Shown: positions 23,919 to 34,079 of the stretch, piece by piece
Layout of the letters: every line of letters starts with the position of its first letter
Numbering within the stretch: position 1 is the first letter of the stretch
DNA from: Rhyacophila brunnea
Lineage: Eukaryota; Arthropoda; Insecta; Trichoptera; Rhyacophilidae
Length of the DNA stretch: 64,000 bases
Assembly: GCA_022495005.1 (NCBI GenBank)
Contig: JAGYXB010001604.1
Coordinates: 1-64,000 of the forward strand
Direction of reading: 5' to 3'
Notes under the pieces: generated by a model
Database searches by the model: none
Told to the model about the DNA's origin: nothing
The model's input: only the letters and a program-made list of their open reading frames with translations
Position numbers and translations under genes: made by a program

Positions 23919-24955
23919 TTTAGTTAATATATTTTTATTGTAAACAATGTTTATAACAACATAAGCATAACGCAGAGCTGTTTTGTTTTACAAGAGATCA
24001 ACGCGGATAAGTTTATAAGTTTCGAAGCTTTAATTGTTGCAAAGTTTTATAGGTATTTTTAGCGAAACTTTTCATCAATGTTATATGGATGTAGGTGTCG
24101 CCAGAATAGGGAAGAAAAATATTATATTATCTAACTCGTGTGTAGTTGTAACTTTTAAAATTTTAAATAAACGAAATAAAGTCAGAAAGTGAAATAGAAT
24201 TAATGAATGAAAGTACCTACCGTGGTTTTTAAAACTCCGCGGGCCTCGAAAGATAGACGGTAGGTAGCCGCCAGTCAGAAAGCGTCATTCGAAACCACAC
24301 AACGAACGTACTCTTTTTGCGCCAGCATTTTGTTACTTCAACCTAGGTATATCCATGTTTAATATCCCATGTGAAAAGCCATATACACGTAATATTTAAT
24401 TTCTCCGAATCCATGGTTTTAATTATAAGAGTAAATCTTATAAATCCTATAAACCTTATGAATCAGTAGGTAATACATAATATTCTGGCTCAACCTTGAA
24501 TCACAGTACTTACTTAACTAAAATTTAAATTTGCATTATTTCACAGTTTGCAAAACACTAGTTAGAAACATCAAATATTTAAAATTCTATACAAAATATT
24601 ACCAAAAAAGTATTGATACTACTGATAGAAAAAGAGTCGATCACAAAGTATGTATTGGTAAAATTGACGATACTTTCACACATCACTACGGTCTATTGTG
24701 TTGCCCGGAGTTCCCGCGTTTTCGGCTTCGGAATAGATAATTTTGCAGATTGACAAGATACAACTTGCAACCAGTGTTGCCTACCGTAATATAATTTTCT
24801 TCTGCATATATGTACGTACGATATAAAACAGGTATAGTACGCCCAAAATACTATAATTTGAAAATCCGGAAAATATTTGGCAATAGATAAAAAATAGCGC
24901 TAAAGCTGTTCGGGAGAACTAAAATACCTAACTTAAATTTTTATCTAAAAAAAAT
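23919..24955. other. Noncoding stretch with a fragment of the 'tactataattt' element
   Basis: 24765-24900 ('ccagtgttgcctaccg', 'gatataaaacaggtatagta') is a partial copy of the element seen at 30085-30640 and 54020-55438. No supported gene. Confidence 0.5.
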
Positions 24956-25500
24956 CGGTGTGTGTACTTGCGTTAGAAGTTATACTTCTTTGGCTTAACA
25001 AAACAAAACTTGTGATAACCTAGATTCTTCGACTAGCTTTTAATTATCTTGTTAAATGACACACGTAAGAAAACGGACTGCTTACTGAAGCGCCGTTGGT
25101 TTATTTCTACACACTTTAACTTGTATTACTAAATTATAAAATGGTTTCTCGTTGTTTTTATTTTTAAGGTAGGTACCAAATGTCACTCTGACATTTAATA
25201 GTTTGTTTACGTAAGGAATTGAAAATGGCCTACAATAATAAATTCGCTGCCTAGGCAACGGAACAATTCTAAACTATAATATTATACTGTATAATCGTTA
25301 CGATTGCAGTAGGTATCATACCGTGGCCTAAAGGTAGAGCGTTCAGCTGATAACCGAACAATTGGTGTTTCAAATCCAATCGAGTGCATTTTTCTCTGTG
25401 AAAAAATAAATTATGTGTTAGTACATGTCACACGCCAAAAATAATACACTCTGATCCGATTTTCCAAACACGCCTAAAGAAGTATAACTTAAAAACGAGC
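24956..25500 (+). mobile_element. Inverted-repeat element with internal tRNA-like segment, copy A
   Basis: Bounded by AAGTTATACTTCTTTGGC near 24981 and its inverse GCCTAAAGAAGTATAACTT near 25473-25492. Inside, 25325-25392 resembles a tRNA: GTGGCCTAAAGGTAGAGC (A-box side), loop CTGATAA (GAT in the anticodon place) and GTTTCAAATCC (B-box side). The whole ~545 bp recurs as a reverse complement at 52424-52968, where the tRNA-like stems are better paired. No protein is encoded. Confidence 0.7.
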
Positions 25501-25985
25501 CGTTAGTCACATTCCATTCGAATTATTGCCTAAAAAAACGAGACGTCAATAAATTACCCAACATTTGAAACGAGACATTAATTATGGTGAAAATACACTC
25601 AATGACGATCGGACACATAATATGCCGAAAACCCCGTTTCTTATGTTGGCCTTCTGTGTCACAGAGTGTAAATACGATGTCATAGACTGTCATATATATG
25701 TCAAAGGATCTATGACAGCCTTCAATGTCATAGTTTTTCGGTTATTCACCTCGATTATTTTATGTGACACTCGTTCCTTGCTGTGACGTCTATGCCAAAC
25801 GAGTTGTCATATACCTACATATTATTGTTTATGGGGCATATATCGCGCGGGAAGTGTTGTTTCTGTCTTATATTTCGAACGTCATCTTGACAGTAGAAAC
25901 GGGCACACGGTAATAATAAAATTGTTATATGAACAGTAATAAAATGGATAAAACTGATAAAAGAGTTCACAAAATCGTATTAAAT
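25501..25985. other. Noncoding stretch with 'gtcata' repeats
   Basis: Strings such as 'atgtcatagactgtcata', 'gatctatgacag' and 'atgtcatagttttt' recur. Similar strings ('gtcatagattttttgaca') are found at 29220-29310, just beyond the RTE LINE, which suggests one repeat family. No gene. Confidence 0.35.
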
Positions 25986-26129
25986 TTAATTATGGCAGTT
26001 AGCATCCGTGTGTTTAAAGTCTCGCAGTCCATTCACGCAGCCAAACTCGTCTGCTTCTTCGTTTTTTATATTATCTCCTGACAATAAATACGCCACGATT
26101 GCCGCTGCAGCAACTCCATTCGCCGGCAT
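25986..26129 (-). CDS. Small ORF of uncertain origin (48 codons)
   Basis: Minus-strand ATG to TAA encodes MPANGVAAAAIVAYLLSGDN, then an acidic stretch (KNEEADEF) and GCVNGLRDFKHTDAN. The composition is protein-like, but no splice context or confident family was found. It might be an N-terminal scrap of a transposase. It lies just upstream of the 5' end of a Helitron. Confidence 0.2.
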   Translation of the reverse strand: MPANGVAAAAIVAYLLSGDNIKNEEADEFGCVNGLRDFKHTDANCHN

Positions 26130-26167
26130 TACAATCATATTATAATACGAGGTGGACAAGAACAAAA

Positions 26168-27736
26168 TCTATATATATATAAAACAAAGCCGGGTTAGTT
26201 ACACCATTTATTTTATAACTCAAGAACGGCTGGACCGATTTTTATAATCTTTGATTTGTTGGATTTGTCTCCTAAAATATCGGATAAATCACGGAAAAAA
26301 TAAATTATGAAGAAAATTCATTTTCTCATACATTTTGTATGAAACGGCTTTTGACTTATATCGATGAATTTGAACGATGAACCTCGCGTATTCGAAAAGT
26401 AAGAAAATCACAAAAAAAATCCGTATACAACGCCATCTCTGATACATGACAGAAACAATAAACAAAAAACAAAAGAAAGAATGATAGTCAAAATGTCTAT
26501 CAATGGTGTAGTCTGTCCAACATTTCGTGCTTCATGTCAACAGTTCAATTTGCTTGAAAACGATACTCATTGGGATATGAAAATCGCTGAAGCAATAATT
26601 GTTTCTGCATCTCCAAGTCAGATACCCACATTATTTGTTATCATTATTTCGACATGATTCCCATCGAATCCACCTGAACTGTGGAACAAGTACAAGGATG
26701 ACGTGTCAGAAGACATTTTACATCGAATTCGTGTCAGTTCAGGGAAGGTACTGTTCGGTTATCAGGAATACAGCGAAAAACACATTTTGAAAATACCCGA
26801 TATACTGGATTATTTGTTAGTTTGGGTTAGTTTAGGTTAGGTGAGGTTGGGTTAAGTTTGGTTAGGTTAACCTAACAAATAATCCAGTTTATCGGCTATT
26901 TTCAAAATGTGTTTTCCGCTGTATTCCTGATAACCGAACAGTACCGTAAAATCATCACCTGGGATAAATGCACAATGCCGCACAAACGCGCATTGAAAGC
27001 ACTCAATCGAACTAAGAAAGATCTGCGCAATGACTTAAGAAGTTTTAGAGGCGCAATGATTCTACTATCTGGCGATTTCCGCCAAACACTACCAGTCATT
27101 CCAAGATCGACCGATGCTGATGCTGTCGATAGCGACTCTGTGGCGCTATGTGAAGAAACTTCAGTTGGCGGCAAACATGCGAGTTGCATTGCTAAACGAT
27201 TCATCTGCCGAAGATTTCTCCAAGCAATTGCTGACTATCGGTAACGGCCGTGTTCCTGTCGATGAATCGAACGGATTAATTTCGTTTCCGCTGAATTTTT
27301 GCAATTTCGACTCAATTAAGGACGAACTCATCAATAAAGTGTTACCGAACATCATTGCTAAACACAAAAATCACAATTGGTTGAGTGAACGAGCATTCTT
27401 GCGGCAAAGAACAAAGATGTAGATCACTTAAACTTCACAATTCAAAATCAAATCGTTGGTCCACTACATTCCTTCAAATCTATCGACTGTGTAACAAACG
27501 AAGACGAAGCAAGCAACTATCCAACTGGATTTTTAAACTCCATGGATCTGCCTGGCTTGCCACCGCACAATTTACAACTGAAGGTTGGCTCGGTAGTCAA
27601 CATGCTTTGAAATCTGAACCAACCAAAACTATGTAACGGAACGCGTTTGGTGGTGAGAAACCTCTAATAATTCATCTAATAAGCTAACACAAGATTATTG
27701 ATTCTGAGACGGTACGAAGTTCGGCGGGTCAGCTAG
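26168..27736 (+). mobile_element. Helitron, internally deleted copy (+)
   Basis: Starts TCTATATATATATAAAAC after an A and ends in GGCGGGTCAGCTAG before a T, as expected of Helitrons (TC...CTAG, insertion between A and T, no target duplication). The 5' leader 'aactcaagaacggctggacc' is shared with the copy at 36339-34080. Helicase fragments on + read SGDFRQTLPVIPRSTDAD and DESNGLISFPLNFCNF (about 26946-27422), broken by stops and frameshifts. A segment of the helicase is missing and a 199-bp foldback sits at the gap. No Rep (HUH) domain is visible. Confidence 0.85.
26747..26945. mobile_element. 199-bp foldback element with TTAGG-like centre
   Basis: Two arms of about 75 nt are nearly exact inverses (GGTACTGTTCGGTTATCAGG ... 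CCTGATAACCGAACAGTACC). They enclose 'ggttagtttaggttaggtga', similar to the insect telomeric TTAGG motif. It interrupts the Helitron helicase at a deletion junction. A half copy lies at 17735-17826. Confidence 0.8.
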
Positions 27737-27838
27737 TAGTTAATATAATTTAAAATCTTACCTAGGTACCCAACCACCCCGCAAGCCAGATGGTGTACCA
27801 GTCCAACAAGAAGATCTAGGCAATAACCGGAAGTCGCT

Positions 27839-27975
27839 AGTGCGGTTAAAAGTGGGAGGACCTTGTTAGTTCACAGTTTTAACACGTGGACAACTCGTCG
27901 CTAACCGCTTCAATCGGAGTGCGGTTAAAATGGGAGGAGCTTGATAGTTCACAGTTTTAACACATAGCCAAGAAG
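27839..27975. repeat. Two-unit direct repeat (~79 bp period)
   Basis: 'agtgcggttaaaa..tgggagga' followed by 'tagttcacagttttaacac' occurs at 27839-27890 and again at 27917-27969. A diverged inverted relative is at 53785-53915. Confidence 0.7.
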
Positions 27976-28104
27976 ATCCTGTTGGATAGTATGTCGATAA
28001 TCGATTTTCATTTGATGTTTACGAGGAGGCATATACAATACTTTTCGAAGACGTACCAACCATGAAATCTATCAAACGTTATGTTGGTAATTTTTATCAG
28101 TGGC

Positions 28105-29207
28105 AAATCATCATCATCATCAGCCTGAATCTATCCACTGCTGGATGAAGGCCTCTTCAAGTTGCTTCCACTTCTCTCGGTCCTGTGCATTGCGTTGCCA
28201 CGTACTTCCGCAGAACTTTATCATTTCATCGATCCAGCGGCCTCTAGGTCTACCTTGCGGACGTTTTGTACTTCTTAGATACCACTGGATGACTAGATTT
28301 GTCCAGCGATTGTCTCTTCTTCGAGCTATGTGTCCAGCCCATCTCCATTTAAGGCTTTTAATAAACTCTATTACATCGCAAACCCTTGTCTGCTTCCTTA
28401 TCCACTCATTCCTCTTTTTGTCCTTTCGCGTTATGCCCAGCATGCACCTCTCCATACCACGTTGTACTACTCTAAGTTTTTGGATCTCTCTTTTACTTAT
28501 GGTCCATGTTTCACACGAATATGTGATCACGGGTAGCATACACTGGTTGAACACTTTGCGCTTTAGGCACAGTGGAAGGTCACTTTTGAAGACATTATTC
28601 AGGCGGCCAAAAGCACTCCAGCCTAGCTTTACTCTGCGAACAATTTCATCAAGTATACATCCATCTATAGATACTTGTTGTCCCAGATAGATGTAGCTTT
28701 TCACCTATTCGAGCTGAGTGCCATTGATGAGGATCTCTTTTTGGCCTGCAAAGCAGTTGAACATGACTTTCGTCTTTGTTACATTTATTTTCAAACCTAC
28801 TTTGTTGCTTACTTCAGCGAGTTCCTGCAGTCTGCTTTGGAAGTCTTCTGAGTCTTGCGAGAAAATTACTATGTCATCGGCAAAGCGCAGATGACTCAGG
28901 TATTCTCCATTTATGGGGATCCCTTTGTCATTCCAGTCAAGTTGCTTGAATAAGTCTTCAAGGGTAGCTGTAAATAGTTTAGGTGAGATTGTATCACCTT
29001 GTCGGACTCCTTTGCTGATAGGAAATCTGCGCGATGGTTTATGGAGAATTACAGATGCTGTTGCGCTACTGTATATATTATTGAAAATATTTATATAGCG
29101 TCCAGGGATTCCTTGTTTTCTGAGTGCGTCGAGTATTGAACATTTCTTTATCGAATCAAACGCCTTCTCATAGTCTATAAAACCCATGCATAAAACATAT
29201 GACGTGA
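28105..29207 (-). pseudogene. RTE-type LINE, 5'-truncated reverse transcriptase
   Basis: The minus-strand frame runs from about 29207 to 28120 with one in-frame TAG (28705-28707). It contains RT motifs FIDYEKAFDS, KGVRQGDTISPKLF and FADDIVIFS (catalytic Asp pair in FADD). The C-terminal region has YLGQQVSIDG, SCETWTISK, RWAGHIARR and RGRWIDEMIKF, typical of RTE elements. The N-terminal endonuclease and part of the fingers are missing, as in 5'-truncated insertions. The 3' end is a short (ATG)n-type tail at 28105-28122. The element cannot move itself, but identity looks high. Confidence 0.85.
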
Positions 29208-29364
29208 CAAATAGATTTTACGGCATCGAGTGTAAGCACATTGGCATATACGGGTATCATAGATTCTATGCCCACGCTTCTGTCATAGATTTTTTGACAT
29301 ATTATATTCGTTTATGTGTAAACGGGATGGCATAGATGTGAGCATATACACTAAAACGCACTTA

Positions 29365-29894
29365 TGCCGGCGCTCCATTGGCACGCAAGTCAGACGATTT
29401 ACAGTCTTCAGTCTTCGGACTTTGTTTTCGCGCGGAGCATCCCAGATCTGCAGACTTTTTAATCCGCAGACCAGGATCGTTGGATTTCAAACACGTTTGA
29501 TATTTTACTCTTCGAGTTACCAGACGTCTGTCGATCACTATGCAAATTCTGTCAATAATACGTGATCATTTGGACCGGAAAAAAAATTGTAATTGTTTTA
29601 AAAATTTTCATTGATTAATTTGTTAATTTACACATTAGAAAATGAGAGATTTGTCAATTAATTTTTTATTTATATTTATAAAATTCATAAAAGAAAACGT
29701 AAAACTTATATTGTTTTCACTGTTATATTATTTTATGCAAGTCTACATATAAATAATACAAAATTATAGGATTATCGGAAGACATTACGATAATCGCAAC
29801 TTTTGACTTTTTTATTCGTTCGTTGATCAGTATCAGAGCATAGACGGACGATTTATTGTCGTCGGACTTTTGGTTCGCCAATGGAGCGCTGGCA
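29365..29894. mobile_element. PIF/Harbinger-type MITE
   Basis: Ends TGCCGGCGCTCCATTGGC and, reverse-complemented, TGCCAGCGCTCCATTGGC are flanked by TTA at 29362-29364 and 29895-29897. 'cagacgattta' and 'gtcttcggactt' recur inverted inside ('taaatcgtc', 'gtcggactttt'). Interior AT-rich, no transposase. Confidence 0.8.
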
Positions 29895-30084
29895 TTAGCA
29901 TATAATATGAGACAGATCGTCATTATATATGTTAGTATGTACCTTTGCCCTACATCTTATTTTTTGTTTAAAAAAACCGAGACGTTAAGTAATCACCTTA
30001 CGCATGAATTTTTGTCTAAGAAAAAGAGACCTCAATTACTTTACGAGTAATTTTTCGAAAATACAGAAAAGTATATTAGTATGT

Positions 30085-30640
30085 CATTCAACGTGTACTA
30101 TATTTTTTGCCGATATACTATAATTTTGGAGGCTCGGTACCATAATTCCACTTTGAAAATATGGCAATATTGTCCACTGGCTACGATCACGACCGTACTT
30201 TACTTTTGGCCCGCGTACTATGTACAATATAAAACAGGTATAGTATGCTCAAAATACTATACTATTGAATATCGGCAAAATATGAAAAAAGTGCTATAAT
30301 TTCGATATTTCCTTTCGATAAATTGTTGCAAAGTACTATAATTTCGCAATATAAGAAGATTTTGAGAACTTGGAAAAAATTGCTCGAAAAACTAAACGTA
30401 ACTGGTTTAAAATGAAATATCTTGAATTTTTCGGTAAGAAATTTTGGTCAGAAGAAGTACGTAAACAAAAGGGGATCTCGGACTCGGAGTTTCTCAAATT
30501 CTCCGTTATTTTTTTCTGAGAAACAAAAAACCTATGCATTTTCAACAGATGACAACGCGTACTATATTTTCCTCCCAAATACTATAATTTTGGAGGATCT
30601 GTACTATAATTTCACTTTGAAAAGATGGCAACACTGCTGA
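30085..30640. mobile_element. 'tactataattt' element, composite copies
   Basis: 'gtactataattt', 'aatactataattttggagg' and 'acaatataaaacaggtatag' recur here and at 24765-24900 and 54020-55438. A copy ends at 30640 with 'gatggcaacactg' and another right-end piece at 30085-30178. Full copies have inverted ends CAGTGYTGCCA. Non-coding; class unknown. Confidence 0.6.
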
Positions 30641-31114
30641 GTGCTCGTCAGCGTATTATTATCTATGCCTGATGCCTCCATCCGCTTTTTAGTTTTGCCT
30701 CGAGTCAATGGAACGCAGTTTTACTTTCGATGCTTTCCTGTCTAGTTTGTGTTATTGTTTCTACGATTGAATTGATTGGTGAGGCTTCTGTTTTTCATAG
30801 TATTTCCATACATATCCATTGTTTTTGTGTAAGGTGATGGATTCTGACGAGACTCTTATCAGATAAAGATTATAGCATTTATCCTACCCTGTTGCCGTGT
30901 AAAATTGTGCAAGGTTATCTTACTAAAGTAAACCTCCACGTGTTTTTGTCTGAATACTCCGTATTTTAACCCTAATTTCGATATAGAGCCGAATATAGGA
31001 GATTTCCCATTACTTTCATGCCGAAACACGGTTTTCTCGCCGTTTTTTTTGATAAACTTACTGACGCCACGCCACGAAATCCGCCATTTTGTCTGTAATT
31101 TCTTTAGTAAGTAC

Positions 31115-31240
31115 TTACTACATATCGTCATTTTGGTTTAGGTGTGTTAAGATGAAAAACCTAACATAACCTAGTTACTTATTTTTGAGTTACAGTAGAT
31201 TGTGTTTGGTTTTTCGTCACAAAAGACCGCGATCACACAA
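31115..31240. repeat. Dispersed repeat fragment
   Basis: 'ctagttacttatttttgag' and the following 'ttacagtag' and 'aaaagaccgcgatcaca' match 19460-19580 ('ctacttatttttgggttaca', 'aaaagatctcgatcaca'). No terminal structure seen. Confidence 0.45.
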
Positions 31241-31313
31241 TGGCTAATGTGACGAGACGTCCCGTTTTCACCGGGATAGTGACACTCCTCTTTCAGGAGC
31301 ATCCGCCGAGGGT

Positions 31314-32215
31314 GATGGGCGCGCCGCGTTGGGTTGTCTTTGATGATATATCGTACTGACGTCGCAAATACTTGGGGTGACTTCGTCTGATGCGAGTTGG
31401 CGGCCAAAAATGGCGCACCCTGCTCTTCGACTAGCTCAGGTGTCGTGAGAGGAATTCACCCTAGTGAGGGACTGGAGTAGGTGGTGGATGCACTCGTTGA
31501 TGGTGCTCCACAGTAGGCACTTATGAATAAAACTCGCTATTAATATATTGGTATTTATTGTTTATGGCACAATCCTCCATCAGAGGTCAAGGTCACAGCG
31601 AAATGTTTATCATATAAAATAATTTAGAAAATGTCATAAAATTATATATAGTTTATGTTTAATATTTTAGGAACTAACTTATTTAATTAGTCTCTTGGTT
31701 GCAGTATTCAGTTTATAGATTTATAGGTATATAATTATTATTAAAGTTAAAACTTCATACTATTTTAATTTGAGAGGTAGATATCTTGATTAAGATTAGA
31801 AAAGATTGTACGCGTACCTATATGTTTTATGTTCATCGAGGAACAGCTGATCGTATCGTTGAATACTATTTCACGGTCACCGAGAGTGACGTCGTCGAAG
31901 AGTGACGACTGCTTAGGCGCGGAGTGAATTTTGTAGCCGATTACGTCGTAGAAGCAGGAACCGGACGGAACTGATTTGTGCAAAGAAATAGTCCTCTTTT
32001 ATAGAGGCTCAGAGGGACATCGGGAGAGAGTTTTGCTAGAGAGGGAAAACTCTCTCGTCCCTCTCTACCAAGGAGAAAATACGTGGTTAAAAGCATCGGT
32101 TATAAACTTCCGATACGAAGGGTAGGTGATTAGGTGGAGGCTGAGGGCCTGTAGGCATAGAGTGACTTCCATACGCCTACTTCCACCCTTTCTCACAGAA
32201 AACACTAAAATAACA
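31314..32215 (-). mobile_element. Candidate solo LTR of a retrotransposon
   Basis: Read on the minus strand: it starts TGTTATTTTAG, has a TATA box (CTCTATAAAAGAGG) at about 32000 and an AATAAA at about 31556. It could end in GGCGCGCCCA, with TCACC immediately outside both ends (5-bp duplication). TG...CA ends, promoter and poly(A) signal in order fit an LTR. No gag or pol frame is visible beside it. The 3' boundary could instead lie near 31395, where 'ccatttttggccgcc' resembles a primer-binding region. Confidence 0.4.
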
Positions 32216-33826
32216 GGTGAAGAGCTAAGAGCATAGCTCTAGATGGGGGTTGGCAAATACGCAATGATTTGCTCAGAAAAGATATACATAAGGTAGAATT
32301 GATTAATAGATAGTAAATTGGATACTTTTGAGAAAGCTAGAATAATCGGAAATAGAAGATTTCGGTATTTCTAATACTCCGTACAACTTATCTCGCGATG
32401 CGCGGACCAATCAGGTACTACTAGGAGGAGTGAAGAGATACATTGCGTGGATTAACATCTTACCTCTCAAACTATTAAGTTCAGTTAGCAAAGTTGATGA
32501 AAAGGCTTAATTATTATATTCTAACAATATAAACAATATTTGTCTTATATCTAAGTTTATACAAATCAATAATCGCATTGCAAAAGATCAATATGCAAAG
32601 ATTTTGATTAATTCGGGATTACGGAATTGTCTCGCTCGCACGTATGTGATTTCACTATGGAGAATTTATCTTGTAGTGTTCTCTTTCACACTCACTAAGC
32701 TTTATGCATTGGACAAAAGGTATGAAGAAAATATCGTCCCGAACGCTAACTCTATCTAACACAAAGGGTTATATAGTATTCATTAGAAAAAGAAGTCGCG
32801 CGACAATATTCGAGCGGATTTGCATAACGATATCATTTATATGAAAAGTACAGCTTTCACATGATTCTATACAATGATAATTGCATTAAATTTGATCTGC
32901 GATTTAAATTGGTAACATAATAAAACATTTTGGATACATATTGACTCGCAATGTATGCGAGCAGGACCTACAAAATTATTCTTAGGTAATGCCTTTCATA
33001 ATACTTACTTATAATTTATTCATGACCGTTTTAGATCGACTGTCATCATCCACAGCTCACTCTGAGGAGTCAGTAGACTCGTCAGTGTGAACTGCGGGAT
33101 TTAGTTCGGGGATTTCGTATCGGTTCTGTTGTGGGCAGTTAACGTCGCTTCATTCAGCGAAAGGATTGACTACCAGGCTGAAATATGCGGTTATGTCGTT
33201 ACGATTCTACTGCTACCAACACCAACTAAAGATCAACGCATTTGTGTTGATGTCAATAGTCCCATTTTCAGGCGGCGTGTCCCGATGTCCCTGAACACAG
33301 CTTCGGGACGCCAAAATGTTCCGTTTTTGAAAAGAAAGAAACTTGTGACCAAGATCCAGAAATATTTGATGAGTATTCACTTTTTACAACGTTTTTCTTA
33401 GCTCGTATTCTTATTTGACCGATGGTTCTTTGCTAGTACAAATCTTGCAATCGATTTTACGATCTTACGATTTTACGATTTAATCGATCCCGACTAGCTA
33501 CACATTTGAAACTTTTAGAACATATCAGAACACGATGCCAATGCATTTTTTTAATACTTTTAGCCATCTTTAAGTAGAATTGAATTCATTTTCAGTTAAT
33601 TATGTTTTGTATGAAAAGTTATTTCGACACCATAATTGGTTGGGGTTGGGCTGGAGTCCTAGCAACTAAATTAGTAATATATACGTGTGTTACTGAGGAA
33701 ATCAATATGACATCAAGTACAAATTTTTTGATCGTTTAAAGCTAGTCAAGTCAAGTTTACATGATTACAAAAATCAAATCAAAATGAAAAGTACTTTAAT
33801 TATATTGAACTGTACATACTGTACAT
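32216..33826. other. Noncoding stretch
   Basis: No supported gene. At about 33295-33320 the minus strand carries 'ttttggcgtcccgaag', similar in style to a retroelement primer-binding site, without other support. 33450-33485 repeats 'cgattttacgat'. Confidence 0.3.
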
Positions 33827-34072
33827 CCACCATGACCGCGAGGATTAAGCGCTGGTCTATAGTGTCGAGGTTCCCAGGTTCGAATCCTGGGTCTGGCAAG
33901 TTCACATATTGTTTTTCAATTTGTGCATGATTCAGAGTATTGTTCTAATACGTTGAGCAAGTGGCTGGCATCCATATCTCGTAAAAATAAAATCTGTTAA
34001 TACAGACCTCCACTCTGTGGAAGCCCATATGATCCTCTTAGGATCGGACATGGTCCAAAGGGAAAAAAAGAA
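33827..34072 (+). repeat. tRNA-derived SINE, copy 3
   Basis: Same order as copy 1: 'ccaccatgaccgcgaggatt' (A-box region), 'ggttcgaatcctgggtctgg', 'gagcaagtggctggcatcca', 'atcctcttaggatcggacat' and an A-rich tail. It abuts the 3' side of the minus-strand Helitron. Confidence 0.85.
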
Positions 34073-34079
34073 TGTAATT

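Noticed and set aside
25325..25392. Functional tRNA-Ile gene
   Set aside because: B-box and stems are degenerate and the sequence is part of a repeated element.
28100..29098. Plus-strand ORFs across the RTE LINE
   Set aside because: Antisense shadows of the reverse transcriptase on the minus strand.
33290..33330. Primer-binding-site-like 'ttttggcgtcccgaag' on the minus strand
   Set aside because: No LTR start, poly(A) signal or gag frame is found at the right distance, and it does not match the end of the LTR candidate at 31314.
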